The notes under the pieces: generated by a model
Databases searched by the model: none
Seen by the model: the letters and a program-made list of their open reading frames with translations, nothing else
Told to the model about the DNA's origin: nothing
Source: Deltaproteobacteria bacterium
GTDB taxonomy: Bacteria > Desulfobacterota > Syntrophia > Syntrophales > Smithellaceae
Direction of reading: 5' to 3'
DNA: 26,167 bases
Assembly (NCBI GenBank): GCA_019136325.1
Contig: JAGVUJ010000257.1
Span: forward strand, 1-26,167
Translations under genes and position numbers: made by a program
Part shown: positions 7,497 to 15,196 of the stretch, piece by piece
Layout: each line of letters begins with the position of its first letter
Numbering within the stretch: position 1 is the stretch's first letter

Positions 7497-8675
7497 TTAT
7501 TTTTCCAGCGCGGCAATGCCGGGCAGCGTCTTTCCTTCCAGCCATTCCAGAAATGCGCCGCCGCCTGTGGAGATATAAGACATTTTGGACGTCAAACCCG
7601 CTTTTTTAATCGCCGTATCCGTGTCGCCGCCGCCAATAATGGAGAGCGCGCCGGAATTGGCCACGGCGCCCGCCAGTTCAAACGTTCCCTTGCTGAAAGG
7701 CGCGAGTTCGAACATCCCCATCGGACCGTTCCATATAACTGTCTTGACGCCTTTCAAAGCATCAGAGAACAAAGCAATGGTGGCCGGGCCGATATCCAGC
7801 CCGATCATGTCTTTGGGAATGTCCTTGACATCGCAGACTTTTGCTTCGGCTTCCGCCGTCGCGGTCTGCGCAATGACGGCATCCACCGGCAACAAAAACT
7901 GCACGTTCTTCTGTTTTGCTTTATCCACAATTTTACGCGCTGTGTCCAGCATGTCTTCTTCGCAAAGCGACTTGCCGGTTTCGTATCCGGCAGCTCTTAA
8001 AAAAGTAAAGGCCATTCCACCGCCGATGATGATTTTATCCACTTTTTCAATAAGATTTCCCAACAGGCCGATTTTGTCGGAAACCTTCGCGCCGCCGATG
8101 ATCGCAGCCAGAGGCTTGGCCGGACTGACCATGGCTTTTTTGAAATATTCGACTTCGTTTTTCAGCAGGAATCCTGCCGCACAGACGGGAACAAATTCAG
8201 TGATGGCTGAATTGGAAGCAGCAGCGCGGTGCGAGACGGCAAACGCATCGTCGATGTAAATGTCGCAAAGCGCTGCCAGTTGTTTGGCGAATTCCGCGTC
8301 GTTTTTATCTTCACCCGACTGAAACCGGAGATTTTCCAAAAGAATGATCTCACCTTCTTTCATTTTAGCGACTGCCTGCTCCACCGCCGGCCCTACGCAA
8401 TCATCCAAAAACATTACGTCTTTTTGCAGAAGGCCCGATAGAACCTTGACCACCGGCTTGAGCGACATCTCGGCAATTCTCTTGCCTTTCGGCCTGCCGA
8501 GGTGGGAAGCGATGATGAGTTTCGCTCCCTTCTCCAGCGCGTAATTAATCGTCGGAATGCTGGCCCGCACGCGCTTATCGCCGGTCACATTTCCTTCCTT
8601 ATCCATCGGAACATTAAAATCCACTCTCAGGAAAACTCTTTTGCCTTTCATGTCTATTTGATCAATGTACTTCAT
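7497..8675 (-). CDS. pgk: Phosphoglycerate kinase
   Basis: This enzyme transfers phosphate between 1,3-bisphosphoglycerate and ADP, forming ATP in glycolysis. With the start at 8675 the product is 392 residues, the usual bacterial length. Motifs: RVDFNVP (17-23), SHLGRPKG, ENLRF, AFAVSHR, the hinge segment with GGAKVSDKIGLL, and the C-terminal nucleotide site WNGPMGMFE and IGGGDTDTA. The ATG at 8675 has AAGGA about 8 nt upstream and matches where homologues start (MKYIDQIDMKGKRV); an upstream in-frame ATG at 8747 would run into gap. It lies 20 bp after gap, so the two are surely co-transcribed. Confidence 0.98.
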   Translation of the reverse strand: MKYIDQIDMKGKRVFLRVDFNVPMDKEGNVTGDKRVRASIPTINYALEKGAKLIIASHLGRPKGKRIAEMSLKPVVKVLSGLLQKDVMFLDDCVGPAVEQAVAKMKEGEIILLENLRFQSGEDKNDAEFAKQLAALCDIYIDDAFAVSHRAAASNSAITEFVPVCAAGFLLKNEVEYFKKAMVSPAKPLAAIIGGAKVSDKIGLLGNLIEKVDKIIIGGGMAFTFLRAAGYETGKSLCEEDMLDTARKIVDKAKQKNVQFLLPVDAVIAQTATAEAEAKVCDVKDIPKDMIGLDIGPATIALFSDALKGVKTVIWNGPMGMFELAPFSKGTFELAGAVANSGALSIIGGGDTDTAIKKAGLTSKMSYISTGGGAFLEWLEGKTLPGIAALEK

Positions 8676-8695
8676 AATCCAATCCTTATCTTTAT

Positions 8696-9694
8696 CTATT
8701 TCATTATAAAAGAAAGCAGTTCCAGCATTCTGTTGGAAAAGCCCCATTCATTGTCATACCAGGAGAGAATCTTGACCATATTGCCGCCGATGACTGTTGT
8801 GTTGGGCATATCCACGATGGAAGAATGTTTGTTGCCGTTAAAATCGCGGGAAACCAGTTCTTCTTCCGAACATGCGAGGATGCCCTTCATGGCGCCTTTG
8901 GCATACTCACGGAATTTATCGTTGATTTCATTTCTGGTCGTGCTTTTGGAAAGCGTGGCCACAAAATCAACCAGAGACACATTCGGTGTCGGAACGCGAA
9001 TGGCCAGACCATCCAGTTTGCCTTTCATTTCCGGTATTACTTCCGCAATGGCCCGGGCGGCGCCGGTCGTCGTGGGAATCATGGAAAGAGCCGCCGCACG
9101 CGCTCTTCTTAAGTCCTTGTGCGCCTCATCCACAACAACCTGATCATTGGTGAAGGAATGAATGGTTGTCATCAGACCGTATTCGATACCGAATTCCTGA
9201 TTCAGGATTTTGACAATCGGCGCCAGACAATTTGTAGTGCAGGAACCCATCGAAATGATGTGATGCTTGGTCTTGTCATAAACTTCCTGATTGACCCCGA
9301 GAACGAATGTGACGTCGGGACCTTTCGCCGGCGCGGAAACGACAACCTTTTGCGCTCCCGCCTCAATGTGTTTTCCGGCTCCCGTCTTATCGGTAAATCT
9401 GCCGGTACTCTCCAGGACAACATCAACCCCTAAATCTTTCCAGGGCAATGTTTCCGGTTCCCGAACCGAAAACGTTTTTATTTCTTTGCCGTCAACAACA
9501 ATGGCATTATTTCCGGCCTTGACGTCCGCATCCAGGATCCCGTGCGTTGAATCATATTTAAGCAGATGAGCCAGAGTTTTGGTGTCGGCGAGATCATTCA
9601 CTGCCACAAACTCCACATCTTTACTGTTATATCCGGCCCGATAAACAAGCCGACCGATTCTTCCGAAGCCGTTAATGGCTATTTTGACTGTCAT
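8696..9694 (-). CDS. gap: Glyceraldehyde-3-phosphate dehydrogenase, type I
   Basis: It oxidises and phosphorylates glyceraldehyde 3-phosphate to 1,3-bisphosphoglycerate. The 332-residue product has the NAD-binding INGFGRIGRLVYRA (about 7-20), NDL at 33-35, the active-site SCTTNCLAP with C152 and the catalytic H179 in TTIHS. The C-terminal WYDNEWGFSNR is conserved. The ATG at 9694 is preferred to the in-frame GTG two codons upstream (9700) because GGAGG sits directly against that GTG but 5 nt before the ATG. It is the first gene of gap-pgk-tpiA, with a near-consensus promoter just upstream. D34 fits a preference for NAD rather than NADP, but this is only suggestive. Confidence 0.98.
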   Translation of the reverse strand: MTVKIAINGFGRIGRLVYRAGYNSKDVEFVAVNDLADTKTLAHLLKYDSTHGILDADVKAGNNAIVVDGKEIKTFSVREPETLPWKDLGVDVVLESTGRFTDKTGAGKHIEAGAQKVVVSAPAKGPDVTFVLGVNQEVYDKTKHHIISMGSCTTNCLAPIVKILNQEFGIEYGLMTTIHSFTNDQVVVDEAHKDLRRARAAALSMIPTTTGAARAIAEVIPEMKGKLDGLAIRVPTPNVSLVDFVATLSKSTTRNEINDKFREYAKGAMKGILACSEEELVSRDFNGNKHSSIVDMPNTTVIGGNMVKILSWYDNEWGFSNRMLELLSFIMK

Positions 9695-9717
9695 ATCCAC
9701 CTCCCTAATGAAGAAAA

Positions 9718-9746
9718 ATTATTCATTAAAAGGTATTTTTTGTCAA
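9718..9746 (-). promoter_or_regulatory. Sigma70-type promoter of gap-pgk-tpiA
   Basis: On the minus strand TTGACA (9746-9741), 17-bp spacer, AATAAT (9723-9718). The predicted start is near 9711, giving a leader of about 17 nt that holds the GGGAGG SD. Confidence 0.72.
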
Positions 9747-9843
9747 CCTGTTTTGCCGGATTCACGACCAGGGACGCTGCGGACATTAATACTTTTCTTT
9801 TAATAAAACAAAGACATACGGTTTGAAGGCAAATTTGATAATT

Positions 9844-11373
9844 TTATGTAATGAATAAATCGTTGGTGGAAAAATTAGGATCCGTGGTCAGGTTAATGCC
9901 CAGTCTCCTCAATCCAGCTTCATCGCCCGGCGTGGGAATGTGCGTCATGTGAGCTTCGCAATCACGGAGTTCCCTTAATTTTTCCAGCGCCAGTTGAGCG
10001 GCGGGATTGTTCGTTGCGCTGATGCTGATGGCGATCAGTGCCTCTTCAAGATCAAGGCTTAGCGATTTTTCATTCAGGATCTCCGTTTTCAGATTTTTCA
10101 CCGAATCGGTAATCTGAGGTGGCAGCAGTTTGATCTTGTCCGGAATTTCGGCCAGATGCTTGACGGCATGCAAAACCATGCTGGTCGCGGCATGCATCAG
10201 GGACGAATTGCTCCCTGTTACGATGGTTCCGTCTTTCAATTCCAGCGCCGCACCGCAAAAGATTCCTTCATTGCCCCTTTCGTAATCTCTCGCCCCGGCG
10301 GGGGCCATTCCGGCCGCTTCTCTGGCCGGTGTGACGACCGGCCTTTCTTCCGGCGCCAGATTGAAATCCTTCATAAAAAGTTCAACCCGCTGTACGGTTT
10401 CCCGGTCGGCAAATCCCATCGCGTATTCACACCGGTAACGGAAGTAGCGGCGGATCATTTCCATTTTTGATGCCTGCTTAGTGACATCATCGTCAATAAT
10501 GGCGAATCCGGCACGGTTGACTCCCATATCCGTCGGCGACTTGTAAAACGAAGGTTCTCCCGTAATTTTTTCCAGAATTCTTTTCAAAACAGGGAAGACT
10601 TCCACGTCACGGTTGTAGTTCACAGATTTTTCTCCGTAAGCGTCCAAATGAAACGGATCAATCAGGTTGAAATCTCTTATGTCGGCCGTGGCGGCTTCAT
10701 AGGCGACATTGACCGGATGCTTCAGAGGAATATTCCAGATGGGGAAGGTTTCAAACTTCGCGTAACCGGATTTAATTCCCTGCCGGTAGTCGTGATACAA
10801 TTGGGAAAGGCAAGTCGCCATTTTCCCGCTTCCCGGTCCCGGTCCGGTCACGATAACGAGAGGTTTGTTGGTTTTGATGTAGGTATTTGCACCGTAACCG
10901 TCGTCGCTGACTATCGTTTCCACATCCGTGGGATAACCCTTGGTAAACCGGTGCGTATAAACGGGAATGTCGCGTCTTTCCAACTTGTTTTTGAAGATGA
11001 TCGCAGCGGGTTGTTCTTCAAAACGGGTAATAACGACACCCAGCACATTGATTCCCCAGGTTCGCAGATTGTCAATAAGCTTTAAAGCGTCTGCGTCATA
11101 GGTAATACCGAAATCAGCGCGGATTTTTTTTCTTTCGATGTCACCGGCATAAATACAAAGAATGATATCGGCCTTGTCCTTTAATTCCTGGATGAGGCGC
11201 ATCTTGACGTTCGGATCATAACCGGGCAGGACGCGGGCGGCATGGTAGTCATATAAAAGTTTGCCGCCGAATTCGAGATAAAGTTTGTTGTTAAAGCGAT
11301 CAACTCTCTTGAGGATTTCCGTCGTCTGTTCCTTGATGTATTTTTCATTGTCGAAGCCCGGTTTCTGAATCAT
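9844..11373 (-). CDS. DUF1846 family protein
   Basis: The 509-residue product matches DUF1846 proteins (about 500 residues) along its length; typical blocks are KLYLEFGGKL (30-39), DYHAARVLPG (42-51), the central VTGPGPGSGKMATCLSQ (175-191) and TDMGVNRAG. The GPGPGSGK segment looks like a P-loop, so nucleotide or phosphate binding is plausible. The family has solved structures but, to my knowledge, no settled biochemical role. The ATG at 11373 is chosen because GGGGAG lies 7 nt upstream; another in-frame ATG eight codons earlier has no SD. The gene stands alone between gap and the ompH-like gene, with a near-consensus promoter and a palindrome over its -10. Confidence 0.92.
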   Translation of the reverse strand: MIQKPGFDNEKYIKEQTTEILKRVDRFNNKLYLEFGGKLLYDYHAARVLPGYDPNVKMRLIQELKDKADIILCIYAGDIERKKIRADFGITYDADALKLIDNLRTWGINVLGVVITRFEEQPAAIIFKNKLERRDIPVYTHRFTKGYPTDVETIVSDDGYGANTYIKTNKPLVIVTGPGPGSGKMATCLSQLYHDYRQGIKSGYAKFETFPIWNIPLKHPVNVAYEAATADIRDFNLIDPFHLDAYGEKSVNYNRDVEVFPVLKRILEKITGEPSFYKSPTDMGVNRAGFAIIDDDVTKQASKMEMIRRYFRYRCEYAMGFADRETVQRVELFMKDFNLAPEERPVVTPAREAAGMAPAGARDYERGNEGIFCGAALELKDGTIVTGSNSSLMHAATSMVLHAVKHLAEIPDKIKLLPPQITDSVKNLKTEILNEKSLSLDLEEALIAISISATNNPAAQLALEKLRELRDCEAHMTHIPTPGDEAGLRRLGINLTTDPNFSTNDLFIT

Positions 11374-11410
11374 TGCATTACTCCCCTCGAAAAGCATTAT
11401 GCCCGTCTTT

Positions 11411-11428
11411 TAGTTCATTTTTGAACTA
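11411..11428. promoter_or_regulatory. Palindrome overlapping the DUF1846 promoter
   Basis: TAGTTCA-TTTT-TGAACTA is a perfect 7-bp inverted repeat. It overlaps the -10 hexamer (11425-11430) and the predicted start, where a repressor operator would sit. It could also form a hairpin in the 5' end of the mRNA. Confidence 0.5.
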
Positions 11429-11453
11429 TAAGTAGAACATTTTTGTATGTCAA
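11425..11453 (-). promoter_or_regulatory. Sigma70-type promoter of the DUF1846 gene
   Basis: On the minus strand TTGACA (11453-11448), 17-bp spacer, TATAGT (11430-11425); 11 of 12 consensus positions. The leader to ATG 11373 would be about 45 nt. Confidence 0.7.
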
Positions 11454-11506
11454 TTTAAATATTGATTCAACAGTGAGAGGGAATGTTTATATTCGAAAGA
11501 AAAAGA

Positions 11507-11534
11507 AAGGGCGCACCGTTTTCTGTGCGCCCTT
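11507..11534 (-). terminator. Terminator of the malic enzyme-Skp operon
   Basis: Perfect 10-bp arms AAGGGCGCAC (11507-11516) and GTGCGCCCTT (11525-11534), 8-nt loop. Read on the minus strand it is followed by TCTTTTTCTTTC, a good U-rich tail, 39 nt after the stop of the Skp-like gene. Confidence 0.85.
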
Positions 11535-11572
11535 ATTCATAATCGAAGAGAATCGTTCACCGCCGCGACCGA

Positions 11573-12109
11573 TTATTTTTTCTGAGCATCGTAAATTTTG
11601 ATGATTTGATCCGTCACATCAATGCCGTCATCAATGATCAGGGCAGCCTTCCTTTCAAAAATCATCGAATATTTCTCGTTCTTGGAAAACTGTTTCAGAA
11701 TTTGCTGCAGGTCAACGAGGATTTTTTGCGTCAGCTCGGCATCCTTTTTCTTCAATTGTTCATTTAAATCGCTCTCCAGACGTTTAAATTCCTTAAATTC
11801 CTGAGATAGTTTTTCACGTTTTTCCTTCAACGCGGGAGAATCCTGTTTGGTGTTTTTCAGATCCTTCTCCAGACTGGTGACTTTGTCACCCTTTGCTTTC
11901 AGTGTCGCTTTTTTGGATTCAAGATCTTTCTGGTATATCGCCCGGGCATTCTGGGCGGCTTTGGAATCTCTCATGATCTTCCCGATATCCACAAAGCCTA
12001 TTTTAGACGGCGCGGTATCCGCCCGGGCAACATCCGCTGCGTCTATACTGAACAGTAGAGCAACGGCAAACGCTAATATGAACACCCCATACGTATTTCT
12101 CGCTTTCAT
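11573..12109 (-). CDS. Skp/OmpH family periplasmic chaperone
   Basis: The 178-residue product has a signal peptide (about residues 1-30, ending VARA) and then KIGFVDIGKIMRDSKAAQNAR, the typical N-terminal strand and helix of OmpH/Skp proteins. A long, lysine/glutamate-rich coiled coil follows (about 60-140), then the C-terminal Y[SD]MI[FY]E-like block KYSMIFERKAALII. Skp trimers hold unfolded outer-membrane proteins in the periplasm. The start at 12109 has AAGGAG at 7 nt; the longer in-frame reading adds ten residues without an SD. It usually sits near bamA or lpxD; here it follows the malic enzyme gene by 32 bp, an unusual partner, and ends in a strong terminator. Confidence 0.92.
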   Translation of the reverse strand: MKARNTYGVFILAFAVALLFSIDAADVARADTAPSKIGFVDIGKIMRDSKAAQNARAIYQKDLESKKATLKAKGDKVTSLEKDLKNTKQDSPALKEKREKLSQEFKEFKRLESDLNEQLKKKDAELTQKILVDLQQILKQFSKNEKYSMIFERKAALIIDDGIDVTDQIIKIYDAQKK

Positions 12110-12141
12110 AAAAATACTCCTTTGACGATAATTTCCCAACG

Positions 12142-13797
12142 TTAAATATAAGGCTGAAACGTCGGTTCATACATTGTTGATTTGATATGACCGTAAAGAT
12201 CCGCCGGTTCCGGCATCGCTGTGAGCGAACGGGCAAAAACGACTTTCGCCACGGCCAGCGCAATATTGGCCGATACCTCGCGAATCCGCGTCAGGGACGG
12301 GAAAAGACATCCTGTTTTTAAATCTTCTGCCGTCACCTGCTTTACCAGCGACTTGGCGGCGGCCGTAAACATTTCATCCGTAACACGCAACGCCCCGGAG
12401 GCTATTACCCCCAGACCGACGCCTGGAAAAATGTACGCATTGTTGGCCTGTCCCGGAACAAACGTCTGTCCGTCAATATTGACCTCCGGGAAAGGACTGC
12501 CGCTGGCAAAAATAGCGCGCCCGCCTGTCTGACGATAAGCCTCTTCGGCGGTGCATTCGGCTTTGGACGTCGGATTGGAAAGGGCGAAGATAATCGGCCG
12601 GTCATTGATCCTGCCCATTGCTTTGATGATGTCCGGTGTAAAGGCTTTCGGCTGGCCCGACACGCCGATGATCGCCGTCGGCTTGACGGCTTCCACCGCC
12701 GAGAGCAGGTCGCTCCGGAAAGGGAAATCATGAGCGTACGGTCTTTTGTGTTCGGCCAGATCGTTGCGGCTGCCGACCACCAGGCCCTTGGAATCCACAA
12801 ACCAGCAGTTCCCGCGGGCTTGGGCAAGAGACAGGCCGTCTTCCATCATTGCCGAGGAAACAAGATTGCCGATGCCAATGGCGGCCTCGCCCGCGCCGAG
12901 GAAAAGCAGACGCTGTTCGGAAAGATTTCCCCCTTTGATCCGCAATGCGGAATACAAACCGGCCAGCGCAACCGAAGCAGTCCCCTGGATGTCATCGTTG
13001 AACATGCAGTATTTGTCGCGATAAGCCTCCAGCAAGCGGAAGGCATTCACATTGCCGAAATCTTCCATTTGAATCATGACACCGGGAAATACTTTCGTTG
13101 CAGCAGCCATGAATTCATTGATCAGACGATCATATTCACGTCCGCGTAATCGCGGCTCCGGCAGTCCGATGTAATCGGGTGCATTCAGAAGCTCCTCGTT
13201 GTTTGTGCCGACATCGATCGTCACCGGCAGGCATCTTTTCGGATCAATACCCGCGCAGGCGGTGTACAACGCCAGCTTGCCGACCGGAATTCCCATGCCG
13301 TTCGCCCCCAGATCGCCGAGCCCCAGAATGCGCTCACCATCGGTGACAACAATCACTTTAATATTTTTCTGAGGCCAGTTCTTCAGTATATTTTTTATGT
13401 TGCCGCGATCATTTTTTGTAATGAATATGCCGCGGGGCTCGCTGAAAATGCGGCTGTATTCCTGGCAGGCCTGCCCGACAGTCGGGGTGTAAATAACGGG
13501 CATCAACTCCTGCATGTTATCCATTAAAACGCGATAGAACAAACTCTCGTTGCGGTTTTGCAGACCGGCAAGATAAAGATATTTTTCCAGATCGGTTGTC
13601 TTGCGCCGGACGTTGCTGATAATATGCAAGGCCCTGTCTTCCGGAGAAAAAACGCGGGGAGGCAGCAATCCGCGCAAACGGAAAGCTGTGCGCTCAGCCT
13701 CATTAAAGACGGTCCCTTTATTTAAAACAGGATCGCAAAGCAGCGCTCTTCCCCGGGGAATTTTTACAGATTTTTTTTCTTGCTTCCGGTCGGACAT
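12142..13797 (-). CDS. maeA: NAD-dependent malic enzyme, large (MaeA/SfcA) type
   Basis: This enzyme oxidatively decarboxylates malate to pyruvate and CO2. The 551-residue product has the length and order of the large eukaryote-like class: IYTPTVGQACQEYS (102-115) with catalytic Y103, LGLGDLGANGMGIPVGKLALY with catalytic K174, metal ligands E245/D246 (MEDFGNVNA) and D269 (FNDDIQGTA), NAD motif GAGEAAIGIG (301-310), GVSGQPKAF and ALSNPTSKAECTAEEAY. The class contains NAD- and NADP-users; NAD is likely from similarity but not proven. CAGGAG lies 8 nt before ATG 13797; an ATG ten codons upstream has no SD. It is followed by the Skp-like gene in what looks like one operon. Confidence 0.95.
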   Translation of the reverse strand: MSDRKQEKKSVKIPRGRALLCDPVLNKGTVFNEAERTAFRLRGLLPPRVFSPEDRALHIISNVRRKTTDLEKYLYLAGLQNRNESLFYRVLMDNMQELMPVIYTPTVGQACQEYSRIFSEPRGIFITKNDRGNIKNILKNWPQKNIKVIVVTDGERILGLGDLGANGMGIPVGKLALYTACAGIDPKRCLPVTIDVGTNNEELLNAPDYIGLPEPRLRGREYDRLINEFMAAATKVFPGVMIQMEDFGNVNAFRLLEAYRDKYCMFNDDIQGTASVALAGLYSALRIKGGNLSEQRLLFLGAGEAAIGIGNLVSSAMMEDGLSLAQARGNCWFVDSKGLVVGSRNDLAEHKRPYAHDFPFRSDLLSAVEAVKPTAIIGVSGQPKAFTPDIIKAMGRINDRPIIFALSNPTSKAECTAEEAYRQTGGRAIFASGSPFPEVNIDGQTFVPGQANNAYIFPGVGLGVIASGALRVTDEMFTAAAKSLVKQVTAEDLKTGCLFPSLTRIREVSANIALAVAKVVFARSLTAMPEPADLYGHIKSTMYEPTFQPYI

Positions 13798-13846
13798 GAT
13801 TTTCTCCTGAACTGACGACTGAATCACTTTGGTTTTACGACCGTGA

Positions 13847-13873
13847 AGTATAAGAAGAATGCGTTTGTGTCAA
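13847..13873 (-). promoter_or_regulatory. Promoter candidate for malic enzyme
   Basis: On the minus strand TTGACA (13873-13868) and TATACT (13852-13847). The spacer is only 15 bp, shorter than ideal. The leader to ATG 13797 would be about 43 nt. Confidence 0.4.
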
Positions 13874-13954
13874 TATAATATTCATCAGGATTCTCTTGTG
13901 ATTTAAGGGAAAAGACAAGGGTTGTTGCTCCGGCATTATTGAACGAATATTTCC

Positions 13955-13984
13955 TTGACATACAAAACAGAAAGTTCTTATACT
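13955..13984 (+). promoter_or_regulatory. Sigma70-type promoter of the SWIB gene
   Basis: TTGACA (13955-13960), 18-bp spacer, TATACT (13979-13984). It predicts a start near 13991 and a leader of about 55 nt with GGAGG before ATG 14046. Confidence 0.65.
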
Positions 13985-14045
13985 CCGCCACACAGTATCT
14001 TATCAATAAACACCAAAAAAACTTTAAAGAACGGAGGCAATGATT

Positions 14046-14372
14046 ATGGCAGAAAAGAAAGGGTTGAGTAAACCGGTAAAATTGAAGGCGGATCTGGCGG
14101 AGCTTCTGGGAGCAAAAGCGCTTCCCCGAACGGAGATAACCAAAAAACTTTGGGACTACATCAAAGCCAACAAGCTGCAAACGACCAAAGTCAACGGCAA
14201 GCCGGAAAACGCCGGGAAGAACATTGTCGCAGACGCCAAACTCATCAAGATCTTCAACAACACCAAGGTTAAAACATCAAGCGGTAAAGTCGTAGATTTT
14301 ACAAAAATGAAAGAAGGACAAACGATTGACATGATGCAGATTGCCTCTGTGGTCAGCGCCAATATCGAATAA
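14046..14372 (+). CDS. SWIB/MDM2-domain protein
   Basis: The 108-residue product is almost entirely one SWIB domain (about 12-105): LKADLAELLGAKALPRTEITKKLWDYIKANKLQ, NIVADAKLIKIF and the C-terminal MMQIASVVSANI. SWIB domains are best known from eukaryotic SWI/SNF chromatin-remodelling subunits and are related to the MDM2 p53-binding fold. In bacteria they occur as small free-standing proteins, or fused to topoisomerase I in Chlamydia. The basic N-terminus (EKKGLSKPVKLK) would suit nucleic-acid contact, but the function is unknown. The ATG at 14046 is chosen because GGAGG lies 8 nt upstream; the ATG two codons earlier is too close to it. It has its own promoter and terminator and is monocistronic. 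Confidence 0.93.
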   Translation: MAEKKGLSKPVKLKADLAELLGAKALPRTEITKKLWDYIKANKLQTTKVNGKPENAGKNIVADAKLIKIFNNTKVKTSSGKVVDFTKMKEGQTIDMMQIASVVSANIE

Positions 14373-14387
14373 AAAACATGATTGAAA

Positions 14388-14427
14388 CCGGGCAGGCGGG
14401 ACCCATCCCGCCCGCCCGGTTTTTTTA
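14388..14427 (+). terminator. Terminator of the SWIB gene
   Basis: A GC-rich hairpin between 14388 and 14419 (CCGGGC-A-GGCGGG against CCCGCC-C-GCCCGG) is followed by seven T (14420-14426). It is a textbook Rho-independent terminator. Confidence 0.92.
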
Positions 14428-14591
14428 TCGGTTGCCCTATCCTGTAACGGTTTTTTCCGGCGCCTCCTCGAATTTTCTACAGCAAAGATCTTTTCAAACT
14501 TAAATTCGCATTATGGTTTTTATTAAAAATGCTGTATATGCTTGGCGGGTAAATTAAATTTCGGAGAAACACTCGACAGGAAAAGTTGGGC

Positions 14592-15164
14592 ATGGATAAA
14601 AAAGCCGTTTTATGGCCGGTGATCATATCCGTTGTCATACACATGACACTGCTCGCCGTTGCGGGGATGATTAACATGAGCGACAAAATCAAGCCGGTGG
14701 ACGTTCTTTCGGTCAGCATCCAGGATCCGCAACCGGAGGAGAAACCTCCTCTCCCCAGGAATAACAGCCTGAATCAAAAAGAAAGTCCCGCCACGCCGCA
14801 GGGGAAACAGGGTGGAAACGTCCGTGATGACAGCTGGCGCGAAGATACTATTGATCTGGGCAGCCTCAATGTGAAATACGTTCACTATCTGACCAGGGTA
14901 AAAAACAAGATTCTCCGGATCTGGAAATATCCGCAAAGATCCTTTGAAAAGAATGAAGAGGGCGATGTTGTTGTCAAAATGTCCATCGATGCGGACGGCA
15001 GTCTTGCCGGGGCAATGCTTCTGTCATCCTCCGGCTCAGAAGATCTGGATAACGGGGCCTTAAGCGTTGTCCGGGATGCGGCCCCTTACGAACCGTTGCC
15101 CGTTTCTTACAAACTGTCACGCCTCCACATCATTGCGTCCTTCAACTACAAAATTATGGATTAG
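14592..15164 (+). CDS. TonB C-terminal domain protein
   Basis: The 190-residue product has a short cytoplasmic N-terminus, one transmembrane helix (about 7-27), a proline/glutamine-rich periplasmic linker (about 38-80) and a C-terminal domain (about 97-188). That domain has YLTRVKNKILRIWKYP, VVKMSIDADGSL, SSGSEDLDNGALSVVRDAAPYEPLP and a final IIASFNY strand. This is the TonB/TolA-C pattern: an inner-membrane protein that reaches outer-membrane partners. No exbB, exbD or TonB-dependent receptor is nearby, so its energiser must be encoded elsewhere. The start is either ATG 14592 or the in-frame TTG at 14586; AGGA upstream fits neither ideally, and I prefer ATG. It ends 32 bp from the convergent RNase gene. 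Confidence 0.88.
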   Translation: MDKKAVLWPVIISVVIHMTLLAVAGMINMSDKIKPVDVLSVSIQDPQPEEKPPLPRNNSLNQKESPATPQGKQGGNVRDDSWREDTIDLGSLNVKYVHYLTRVKNKILRIWKYPQRSFEKNEEGDVVVKMSIDADGSLAGAMLLSSSGSEDLDNGALSVVRDAAPYEPLPVSYKLSRLHIIASFNYKIMD

Positions 15165-15196
15165 ATTTTACCCGCGGCATGGAATCGCCGAACGGT

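Noticed and set aside
7585..8259. Long plus-strand open frame (224 codons) opposite pgk
   Set aside because: It lies wholly antisense to a clear phosphoglycerate kinase; low-complexity Ser/Pro/Ala composition and no SD mark it as a shadow frame.
9698..9700. GTG start for gap
   Set aside because: The GGAGG SD abuts this codon directly; the ATG at 9694 has workable spacing.
13824..14180. 118-codon minus-strand frame across the malic enzyme/SWIB intergenic region
   Set aside because: It covers two promoters and the start of the SWIB gene on the other strand; composition is not protein-like and there is no SD.
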